Under the pieces are notes generated by a model. The model was not told the origin of the DNA and made no database searches. It saw only the letters and a program-made list of their open reading frames with translations. Below are positions 42,801-54,800 of a stretch of DNA of 64,000 bases, in pieces. Positions within the stretch are counted from its first letter, which is position 1; every line of letters begins with the position of its first letter. The translations under genes were made by a program, and so were the position numbers. Source of the DNA: Chaetorhynchus papuensis (taxonomy: Eukaryota; Chordata; Aves; Passeriformes; Rhipiduridae); assembly GCA_013396525.1 (NCBI GenBank), contig VWYX01000123.1, forward strand, positions 280,625 to 344,624, written 5' to 3'.

Positions 42801-45800
42801 CCACTAATTTCAAAGAGCTCAGCCTGAACTTTCAAGCTGCATATCATCAGCTTGCAAACAAAGCCATGAGTTCATATATTTTTTTAAAGAATGTAAAAAC
42901 TAACGTCTTCTGGCACCCTGTGTCAGCCATGTATGAATATCACTCAGGAAAAGGGCCCATATTTGATCACTGAGTGCTGCAGTTACAGCCACCTTTTCAG
43001 TCTATTCATATCTGACCTGCTGCTCTGACTGAGAAGTATTTGAAGGAGAGTCTCTTCCAGCAGCATCAGCATCATCAGCCTCCTCATCTGAAATCTTGAA
43101 CTCCAGGTCTTCGGTATAACGCTTCCTCTTCACCTGCCTGCTGGAGCGTCGTTTCTGAACAGAAAGCATTAATGCTTTTCATGAGAAACAAAACTGATAA
43201 GCAGCAGAACAACCAAGAAGACTTCTCAGTGTGTATCAAACACACCAGTGTGCAGTAAATGCTATAATTTCTACAGCACCCTGGTGGACTCAGGACCCTA
43301 CTATTCTGAATTCCTGCCTGATAGCTGTTCTTAAATTCTGTAAGCAAAAAACAACAAAAACCTAACATGAAACAAAAAAACCAACCACAAACAAAAATCG
43401 ACTTTATGCTTGTTCCAAGTTGGAAAGTGGGGGGGCATTTTTTCATTTTTAAACATTACTAAAACAGTGTTAGCCTATCTCAGAAAGCAATTAAACCCCA
43501 AGAAGTTGCACCTTTCCATTCACATCTCTAACAAACTTTGACAGATGGCCAATGCAGGAGCCAAACACCACCTTTCCACAGCATGGCCCACTGTGTTGCT
43601 AAGCAGTGACAACACAGTTTCTTCCTCTCCCCATCCGCCCAGTCATACCGGGATTATCTTGTAGGGGAAACACAATGAAATACGATTTCCTCACTTCACT
43701 GACCCAGCACTGTTCAGAAAGGCATCCTGCAGCACAGCATGGGAAAAGACCCCGAACTAATAGAGGAGAATGGAAAACCTGAACCACCCCAAATTGAAAA
43801 CATGCTTTCTGTGTTCCCATACCCTCACCACCAGGATGAGAGACAGCTTCAGCAAAACTGCACAAAACAACCTGTAAAATACACAAGCATGCATTTGACA
43901 GAATTTGCAACTTGACGCTCGGTGCTGGGTATTGTTTTCTACAACAATAAAATTCAACTTCCCAGATAGTCTGCATCAGGCTATATATTTGAAAAGCTGT
44001 AAGCATATGTTGTTGAAGGAAACTGTCAACTGAGCATCAAATATCTCAATGGAGTAATGTATATATTAAATTATGTTGACTATCAACTGTTAAAAAAACC
44101 CCCACCTTAATGACTTGATACACTACTTATTTATATATTTAACACTACTTATTTATACATCTTTCTCAGCTACCACACATCCTCACTGGTACATGCAAAT
44201 ACTTATGCAGCTCATTTAACAGACTTAGGCATCCAAGTTTCTCAATATACAAAGCCAAATATTTACTTTTAGATAGCTAATCATGCTTTTTAAAGCATAA
44301 ATACCTGATGCACTTTACCAAATTAGAAATTATTTATTTAATTTAAAATGAAAATTTTGAGCTAAGGTTAAGCTTACATCACCCTTTTAAACAATGGTGA
44401 TGTGGCTTCCACCTTTAACACAGTAACTTACGGGGGTTTCCACAAAACAATATTTTTATACTTCAAAATAGATAACACTTGACAAATTTGCATCTTGATT
44501 TACATGATCAGTGATGGGAAAATACCAATTTTCTTCTGATTCTGTAGGTAAGTCTTACCATTACTTTTAGTGCCAAAAGTCTGTTCTTCCATTTCCCTAA
44601 CAGAAAGAATACCTAAAACATAATGGTAGCCTTTATTTGATATTTTTTTGACTTGGTGAACTTCCTGTTTCCTCTTATATTCATATGCGGTTTTGCAATT
44701 GTTATGCACTGTTGTCAGAAACTGCACGTTTACCTGTATCAGATTAACTCATTAAATGATCTATAGGCAGAAAGGTGAGTAAGAGGTTTGATAATGGAAA
44801 ATAAAAAACCTGCATGATAACATACAAAGGCAAGTATTTCTCCTCTTTAAAGACAACAATGCATCACTGTGCACTACTACATAATATCACTACAGAAGGC
44901 TCAGGATTTAACACTAAAATTCAACTGTGTTTTAGACAACTGAGTAACATCAATCTTGGTTGAGAAATGCATAACAAGTTTATTAACTGTAGCTGTCCTA
45001 GCAAACATGGTTGGAACCATTTCCTAAGTTCATGCAAAGAATAGCATGAACTTAGCATGATACATGTTCATGTATAGCATGAACAGTTCGAGAAAGTACT
45101 AAGAAAACAAAAGTTTCCTAAAATACTTTGTTACATTTAATTAAAAATTGATGCAAGTACCCTAGCACTTCTATTTGCAAAAAAAAAAAACAAGAAAACA
45201 AACAAACAAAAAAATCCCACCAAAACCAAAAAACCAAACATAATGTTTATCACCCAATTGTGTTTGGCAAAGAGAAAGTTTTTGTTCCACTAGACTGAAA
45301 ACAAGAAAAGCATGCAGAGATGTTGACTTGTAAATGGAATATAATTACCTACAAATTAACCCAAAAAAACCCATCAGCTCTGAAGTTTCTTCATCTTTTC
45401 CCAGTGCCATTAATCAGGCTGAGAGAGAATAATTCTTCAAACATTTTAACATCTGCATGGTATAATTCAACTTCTCTAATTCAGAATATACAGTTTGAAG
45501 GAGTCAGGAAGAACACTCTTCTGCTGCCTCTTGTTTTTAACCAGAATATACTAGGTTGCTCACATTTCATTATTTTCTATATTCTTCTTGAAAATAATGG
45601 GAGGAAAGGCATAAACCATGCTTGTGTAGGACAACTGTTTGACAAAGTTTTCACCAACTGATCATCAGTCTGAACATCTCTCATAACCAGAAGCAGCCCA
45701 TCCACTACCTGACGTGCAATGGACAAATGCAGTGGATTTAATGCACACTGGTATGACTACATAGGAATCTCATGTTTTCCCCACCACAATTTGTCCCCAC

Positions 45801-48800
45801 CTCTTCATGAGGGGATTCTTATTTTTAGTGCCCACTCTAACCACTGCCAGCAGAAGCAAGCCAGGAGCTGACCACTTCTTAACATGTCTAATGACAGAGC
45901 ACACAAAACTTGTCATACATGCTACTCTATTTCCAGATTTTCTTTACATGAAACAAAGTTTGCATAGATGGTGATTGGTGTGCAGTGGTCAAGAGAAATT
46001 AATCAATGTGAGCCCATGACTGGTAGTCCTGCAAAAAAAGCCCTTTATCCACTAAAGCAGTGTAGCTCCAAGTCCCTGACATCCACGTTTCCAACACTCT
46101 GCTTTGTCATGTCTTATTCTTGATTTCAGAAGGTTTGCAAAGCCAGTGCAAGAATATACACTGAACTTATAAGCAAGACCTTGTAATAGTGCATTAAGTC
46201 TACAGAATAGAACATTCAGCACCATAACTGCAACAGTAATCAAAGAGAATGTGTGAAAACTCAGCAGCACCATACACATATCTGCAAGTAACAAGACTGT
46301 AAAGCAAAATTATGATGAAAAATTCTTGTTTTTGTAAAATATTCATCATGGTGATTTTCATGTCTCACCTTCTATAAAAACAACACAGAAATTATCCAAA
46401 TACCTGTATCTCTGTAACAAAGACCATGAGAACTATTGTTTTATGCTTCTAAGTTGTCAAAGCCTACAATGAACTTCAACAATAGTATTACCTGAACCCC
46501 TGGATCATCTTCATCTTCAGGATGAGGTGATGGTGGTGGAGTTTTTTCCAAATCAGAGTTTTCAGAACCTTCCTTTCCCTTGTTAACCTTTTTCTTCGCA
46601 GCACTAGCTTCTGAATCTTGCTTCTTGCTACTAGAACAGAGGTATTTTTAGTCAATATTTGTAGAAAAATATAAGCAAGAGGTGCTTAACAAAACAGTTG
46701 ATCTGTGAGATGTTTGTTATGAGTGACTTTGTTATTTTCAACTGCCTTTCTTAAGCATTTCAAGGTAACTGCAAAATCAGTGATGCATGGGCCCTCACTA
46801 CACGTGCCTCAACAACACTCCTCACTCCTTTCCTTCAAGACCTTAGACAGCGACACTCGATGTGTACTCAACAAGAAACTAAAAATGAGATGGGAAAGGA
46901 AGAGCTGCTCTCTTCAGAACCTGCACTTTCTGAAAGCAGTGTTTGGACAACCTGACACATGAGAAGAGAAACAGGATTACGCACATGCTTGTCTTATATT
47001 AACCGTGCAGACCAGGTAAGCAGAACCAGAGTAAGCGTTACCAAAACAAAGGACTGAATTCATCTTCTACAATCCCTGCTCTTTCCAAGCAGGAAATGCA
47101 CTTTAGTGTCAGTGCTGAGGGCACCCATACAGCCTCAGAGCATGCAACTGCAGCTTGTACAGGGGGAAAAAACACCCAGCTAGTATCTCAGCATCTACAG
47201 AATACTAGAAAGCTATATCCACTGACTGTAGAGAAATGTTCTGGGGATTGTTCCTTCCCTTCCTTCCCCATGAAAATGTTCACCACTTGAAGAGCTGGGA
47301 CTGCATATCTCCAGCTGCACTCAAAGGCTTGAAAACGGGTGAAGACGTATGTATCAAAATCCAGCCTTAAATACACCGTCACCAAATCCCACACTGGGAT
47401 GATCTGCAGCATTGCAGGGGTGAAATTTTTAAATAGCAATGAAATCAATGGTAGAAGTTAGTATTTGTAAGCACATTTAGCCTTTGAGTCTGAGGCAGGT
47501 TTTTACTAGTTTTTTGTGGTCAACCCCCAGCAGCCCATCGCCAATGTGAGGGGCTTGCTAAGGGAAGGTGCTGAGATGACTGACAGCAGAGCAGAGCTGT
47601 GTGCTGGTAGCTGACACATGGCAAGCACAGGTCACCAAGAGCTATACCAGACACTTTTATATGGCTTCTGCATTCTCATCACTTTCATTTCATACCTGGG
47701 AAACTGCCTGGGGTTTGCTTTTTCTTCTTGATCCTCACATTTGTAATTTCTCATTTAAACATCAGCTTTAAGTTTGTTCATTTTGATCAGCACATTAGCC
47801 CACCAATAGTGTATTTTGGAGCTATAATTTAAAATTTCCCAATACAGTCACATGTCTCCTCAGAACTGTGACAACTTGGCTACAGAGTTATTTTCTCCTT
47901 GCAGCCTGTGCTTAAACTAACACTGATTTCCAAGTTAAAAAAAAAATAAAAAGACTGAGTTTTGAACACGGAGTTGTATTATTGCAAAATTGTCTCTACT
48001 CAGCCCTAGTGAGGCCATATCTGGAGTACTGTGTCCAGTTCCAGACTCCTCAGTAAAACAAAGACAAGAAGCTAGTGGGGAGGATACAGAAGAGAGGCAC
48101 AATGATGATTAGGGGTCTGGAGCATCTCTCCTATGAGGAGAGACTGCAGTAGCTGGGCCTATTTAAAGAGAAGACTGAAACTAGATAATCTACAGAGACC
48201 ACTTCCAACCCTAACAATTCTGTGATTCATTAATGCATATGAATATCTCAATAGCAGGTGTCAACAGGATAGTTCCAGACTCTTTTCAGTGGTGCACGGT
48301 GACAAGACAAGTAGCAATGGCCAGAAACAAAAACAGAAGTTCCACCTCAACATGAGGAAGAACTTCCTTACAATGAGGGTGGCAGAGCACTGGAACAGTG
48401 AGGTCGTGGAGTATCCCTCTCTGGAGACATTCAAAATCCACCTGGACACCCTCCTGTGTCACCTGCTCTAGGTGACCCTGACTTGGCAGGGAGCTTGGAT
48501 GAGATGATCTCCAGAGGTGCCTTCCAACCCTAACAATCCTGCGATCTCGTGAAATTAACAGGACTCGACACAGCTCAAAAAACCCCACCTCAAACTGTGA
48601 CAATTAAAAAAAAATTAAAAATGAAAGGGGACGGGTGGGGGGAAGAGTTTGACACGGCGGAAAGAGCGCGGGCACAGCAGGGGCAGAGTTGGGCACGGCG
48701 GGAGGAGCGCGGGCAGAGGGCAAGCCCCGAGAGGCGGCGGGGCCGGGCAGCGCTCGTCCCTCCCTCCCTTCCCTCGCTCCCTCCCTCCCTCGCTCGGTGC

Positions 48801-51800
48801 CCGGCGGGCTCCCCTCCCTCCCCGCCGGCGCTTGTTTCCGCTCTGGCTGCCACCAATGGCACAAAAAGCCGCAGCTGAAGCGGGGCCCCCTTCGCCTTTT
48901 CATCCGCACGCCGAGAGCGCTGGCGTCGCCCCGGCAACCCGCGGCCACGTGACCAGCACCTGCTCCGCTGGCCGGCGGCCACCGAGCGCTGCCATCTGCT
49001 TCCCTCAATCAGCGCCCGCCCGCTCCCGGCACCTGCGCGGCCGCGGCACGGGAACCCCCACCGCACACACACCGGCTTTCATCAAACCACCGCCAAACCG
49101 CTTCCAAAAACGCCAGCTAAAAACTAAAAACCAAACGGCAGCAAAACAAAACAAACAAAAAAAACCCCGCTTTACACGTCTCCCGAACTTGTTTAAATGG
49201 AAGGTGAAGATCGCCGCCAGGTGAAGCGCGCTGACAGCCCAGCGCCTTTCGCCCCTGACCCCCGTAAATCGGAGCGGGGAGCGCAATTAAAGCTCAGCCG
49301 TCGTGCCGTGCCCCCGGTGCACGGCCGCCTGTGAATAACAGGCTTAAAGCCGGGAAGAATAGCGTGGGCTAGGCGGGATAAAACACCAGCCTGCTGAAAG
49401 GCCGGGCAGCGCTAACGAGGGCCCGCCGACCCACCGACCGCGCTGCGCTCCCGGCCGGCCGGGTGCAGACAAAGAGCCCGGCGCTGCGGGCAGGTCCGCC
49501 CCGACACGGGTTCCTTTCTGGCCTCTGGGAGACCTTTCCCTCTCCGAGCCACGAGCACTTCATGACCTATATCTACCCCCGAGCCGTGCGCCTCGGCGTA
49601 CACAGGCATCCTCGGCAACGGAGACGCGGCCGAAGAGATTCGGACAGTTTCAAATCACTTCCCTTTCCAGGCCAGTTTTAAACGCACACATGAAAGAGCC
49701 ACCAACTTGGGGAGAACAAAGCCCGTGCGCAGCTCCACCGGGAATTTTAAGTTCTAAATTCAGCAACAGAATTGCTCTTTTTAAATGCACAGCTACAACT
49801 TCTTTGAAGGAAAGGAAAAAGAAAAAGGTGGAGTAGAAATAGAGGAACAGCACCACCCCTCTAAACGCAGGGACACACTGCTTGCTTCCCAGTGCATCAC
49901 ACACTCAGGAGCTTAATCTGACCAGTGGGAACATCAGCTTCCTTGCATTGTCAGCAACTGTTCATCGTCGCACAGAGCCAGTGTGATTTGTTCCTGACAA
50001 TTAAATGTACCCACTTTTGACTCAGCCTTTGCACTTCCCAGCAGATCATACTCAGACCGTTCAGGAACAGCATTAGCCTGGAACAGAATTACCTTTCCAC
50101 ATGAAGAACAGGCAGGTACTTAGAGACTGTTCTCACAGACCCTGCCATTAGGTCTCCCTGTCAGTGCTCAACACTGGGTGCACATGATTAATACTTTCCA
50201 AGTCTGGCAACAAGGAAGGTAAACTGTAACATACATATTTAGGCAACTATCTCTCATTTGTTTTTAGACATGCATGAATGCCAAATTTAGCCAAGGCCCA
50301 CTAGTGACAAGGTACGTGTCCAGTCCCAAAACGAGAATTATGTATCTAGGACAAACTGAAGCAGTATTTGCCACACACAAAATATTAAAGTATTTCAAAA
50401 CTGTCAGTTAAACTTGCCCCTCAATTCAAGTGATATAAATACAGATATTTCAGATTAGATGTTTTACAATCTCGCTGTCCAATATCACTTTCTGGTTTCA
50501 TTCTCTCACTCTCGAGGACTGCACACTATACTGACCAAAGGGGATCGGTAAGAAGACAACCTGCAGAAGGTCAAACAAGCAAACAACATGAAGAAAAAGA
50601 GGATGAAGAGGAAAACAACAGTAAGTAGGACAACTGAAAAGAGAGCTTGATTTACAATTTGAGAAAGATATCCAAACTCTGACGAAGTGTTTTGTGTCAG
50701 CCCAGCAGCCACCAAGAGAGCTAGATGAAACTCTAGAAACTTACAGGAGCAAACCATCTGACTCAAAAATGACCCCAAAATCATGACATGCTTTGCAGGA
50801 TTAAGAGGGGAAGTAATTAGCCCATACATATACACTGTCTAACTGTTTCACCTGATATGGGTAACTGATAGATCTGTTTATTAGTATAATTTATGACAAC
50901 TATCATGACTTGGACACTGTTTTTTTCTATAATTCTATGATCTAAAATAAGTCAGATGGATAACTGATTTTTATTTTACCATTTGGGAACATTGTCCTGC
51001 TCAAGACTGGAACCTGGCTGAGATGAACTTTACACATTCACTGTGGAACATAAAAACAATTGAAAAATAATCCCACTTTCTCAAAATGTCAGAGATGTGA
51101 GCTTTATACTGTACTGCCTTACCCAAGGAAAATAGTTATTTTTTAAAGCTTCTAGTGTAATCAAAACTTCTTTTTAAATCTGTTTTTATGTATCACAAAA
51201 GTAGGAAAAACAATAGGTTTTTTCCAGTCTGAAAAGTCAGCCAAATTACTAAAAAGCTTTGTAATAGTGAAGCCTACAAGGCCTGCCCTGCAGCACAAGC
51301 AAAGGTAAATACCAGGCAGCTGGGCTGGTTCAAAAGGGAGATGAGGACAGGTGTGAACAGGAACAGCCTCAGCGGACACATGCATGGAAATCTCACACGA
51401 TTTCCTGTTCTCTCCCAAAGGCAGCCCCTTCCTGCCTTGCTCAGGATGATGTGACCTTGGGAGTGGAAACTACCATCACTGCCTCGGGACCTCTCTTCCT
51501 GTCCTCCAGCTCCCCTGGGTGCTGCGTTCTGCTGTCCACACCGCTCCCCCACGCAGCAGCCTCTTCCCACTTCCGTGGCCAGGAGCCATCCCCTTTCCGA
51601 TACAACAAACAGCCGAACCATGTGCCAAAAAGCCCTTCTCCCCCTCCCTCTAAACACTGTGATTACGCTCATGTTTAGTGCTTCCCTTGTAAGCAGCAAA
51701 CCACTCGCCCTACACCGTGTCCCAGGCTGCTGCTCAGTGTGTGGGAAAGATGAAGAGTTTTCCCTGCCACAAGGAGGGGAGGAAGCAGATATGAGCAGCC

Positions 51801-54800
51801 CTGCAAAGCACAGCACCCTGCTTTGAGGAGATGGGACGAGGCAAGAGCTCCTGCAAATAGCTGCCATTTGGCCCTTGCAAATAGTTACTGCTCCTGCCAC
51901 CATAATCGGTGGCCACTCTCTAGGGTTTCATAGGAAGCAGCAGGAAAGATATCAGCTGTGCTGCAGCGTGATCTTCTCAAACAGGTGGTCTTCATCTCCT
52001 CCAGGGACAGGCACAGGAGGAGCAGACATCTGAGCCATGACTTTGCAATTCAGTAGGATTACTTGCCTTTCCCTGTCCATCTACTTTTGGAAAAACCAGC
52101 CTGCTTTGCATATGCCTGATGCTGGCCCTGTAAAATTTAGAGCCCACATAATACTCAGCACCCACCCAATTTAATGAAAACCCTTCACTTGTGATCCTAG
52201 GTTTACCTACAGTTTGCTTTCAAATTTGACTAGTTTGGTCCACAAGAGATTTGTTTTGCCAATATTATATTTTTTAGCCACCACTATATTTGCCTTTCAG
52301 TATTGGCAGGATTGGGCTAATATCCATTAAAACTGTAATAGTACAATATTAATGTGTGCTCTTTCTTTCACTATGCAGTGTAACATACTAGCAGCCTATT
52401 TGGGCATTTTCTTTCTTTTTGAGAGCCCATGACACAATTCAAACCACCATGAAATTAATCAGGTTCTTCCATTTTCCAATCTGACTTGTCCCTCACATCA
52501 AGGTGCATTTCAGTGAGGCAGGCTGCTCATTTTGCCTCAGCTTGCACCAAAGATAACAGAAATGTGAAGGATAAAGTTTCTGGGGTTTTGTTATTATTTG
52601 TTACATAAAAGGATTATACTTTTAGTTGAAATTGGAACTAAAATAACAGGGTTATGAGCTATATTAAATTACAAAATGGTTAAGATAATTAAACATCAGA
52701 TTTTTTCATCCATGTGTATGCTCTAATACAGCCTGTGTCAAACTTAACTATTAAGGACTCATTATGCTCTATCCAAAAAATGTTGCTCTTCAACAAATAC
52801 CCAACTTTATCTACCTTAATTTTACATGACTGCAGAACTCTCCTTTTGAAGCTGATCATCTTATTCAGGAATGAGGACCATTAGTTACACACAGCATTTT
52901 TAGAGTTCTAAACCACGCTACTCCTTTCAATGCTTAGAAGCAAAATACTGAGCAATATAAGCAGTAGCAGTAAAGACATGCTATATACTAACTTTATCAA
53001 AATATTTGACTTCTACATAATCATCCATAATCTGTATTAACGTGCATTAATCTCACTCATCTCAGCTACTGTAATATTTCCTTTCCGGAGTTAGTGCTGC
53101 TGAAATACTGTGGCTTATATGATTAAACATTTGGACTGTTGATATATTTAAAAACTTGATTCAGTGATCTGTCACTGGACAGGTTCCCCAGTCTGTGATG
53201 TTGCCAAAGTAAGCACATTTCTTCCACTGATTTAAAATTCTTTGGCAACATAGCATCCCCACACAGTCTCTGGGTTCTTCAAAGAAGCTTGATACTGAAG
53301 CTGACAAGACCACAAAATGAGAACAACCTTGTTTTCGAAAGAGCATTTGGTAATAAGAGACACAAGCCTGTTACAGCAAAAATAGGACTTTCTCCACACC
53401 CCTGAGTAAGCATAAGGAACATCAAATGCTCTTACTGTTGCTCCAAACATGTTTCTCTCACAGGTAAACAACAGGGCTTAGTACTTACTGAAATAAGTCA
53501 CCTAGCCAGCCAGGGACAAGAGTCATTGCATGGGAAAGAAGATGAAGACTCTCGTATGAACACAGCTAAGAAAACAGTGTTTTGTTCCTTCAGAGGAAAC
53601 ACTGCTCCTTTAGTCTGCACAGCATGTCCCAAGATTTAGAGAGGATGTGCATAGAGGTATTAGGATTGAGTGGACAGGACAGACCAGCTCTGAGCTCTGA
53701 TGTCCATACCATCACCCATGGGTGTTTTTGAGGCAGACTCCTTCTAACCATGGTTTATTAAACAACACTTCACTTGAGTCAATTGAGAAGTCCTGCAGTA
53801 AAAGGTTTTTTTTCACTTTTTGGCAGCAAAAATCTAGGAAATGCTCAGTAACACTCATCATGTAGCCAGGTCAGCCTTTAAACCTGTGAGTCTAGGGAAC
53901 TGGAGCATGTGTCTTTAGAGGAAAGGCTGAGGAAGCTGGGCCTGTTTAGCATGGAGATGACTGAGAAGAGATCTTATCAATGCATACAAGTATCTTAAGG
54001 ATGGGTGTTGAGACAATGGGGACAGATACTGCTCAGAGGTGCCCACTGACAGGACGTGGGACAGTGAGTACAAACTGAAACACAGGAAGTTCCATCTGTC
54101 TAAGAAAAAAAACCTTTATGTTGAGGGTGACAGAGCATTGGAACAGGCTACCCACAGGATCTGTGGAGGCTCCTTCCCTGGAGATATTAAAAACCCACCT
54201 GGATGGACCCTGTGCAGCCTGCTTTAGCAGAGGGGTTGAAGTACACGATCTCCAGGGTCCCCTTTCAACCCCAACCATTCTGTGATTCTATGAAAAGGCT
54301 ATTTTAGCTGATACAGTATTTTCATTTCAAAAATACATACTGGGTGATATATAACTTAAGAGATTTTCTAAGCTGTGAATTGCTGCTGTGTATGTAAACC
54401 CCATCCTTAGGACAGTCTGGTACACAGCCAAAGTAAATGCTGCAGTAGGGATAGGCTGATCAACTGTAATTTACTGATAAATTAATAAAACCTCTACACA
54501 ACACCACTTGATTTTACAAGCCACTGTTTATAAATTCTTCAGGAAACATCATCTCTGCTAATATAGAAACTTCTCGGTCTTGCTAAAGCAACAAGTAACA
54601 AATTACTGTTCATCCTCATTTAGCTACAGAGCTGTATCAAACCTAACCAATAAACAGTCAGTCTAGTAGAATATATGCAAAGCTGATGCATTAACTGTAA
54701 TTTTTAAACCCTAATACAAATAGATTTTGCAAACTGATTTGGATTAACCAAGTCTGGCTGTTCTTCCATCTGGAAGTTATATTTTATAACTCTAGCCACA

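Noticed and set aside
48649..49224. 191-codon plus-strand and 160-codon minus-strand open frames over the CpG island
   Set aside because: Both are Arg/Pro/Gly/Ser-rich low-complexity translations overlapping in opposite directions, as expected when GC richness removes stop codons. No domain is recognisable.
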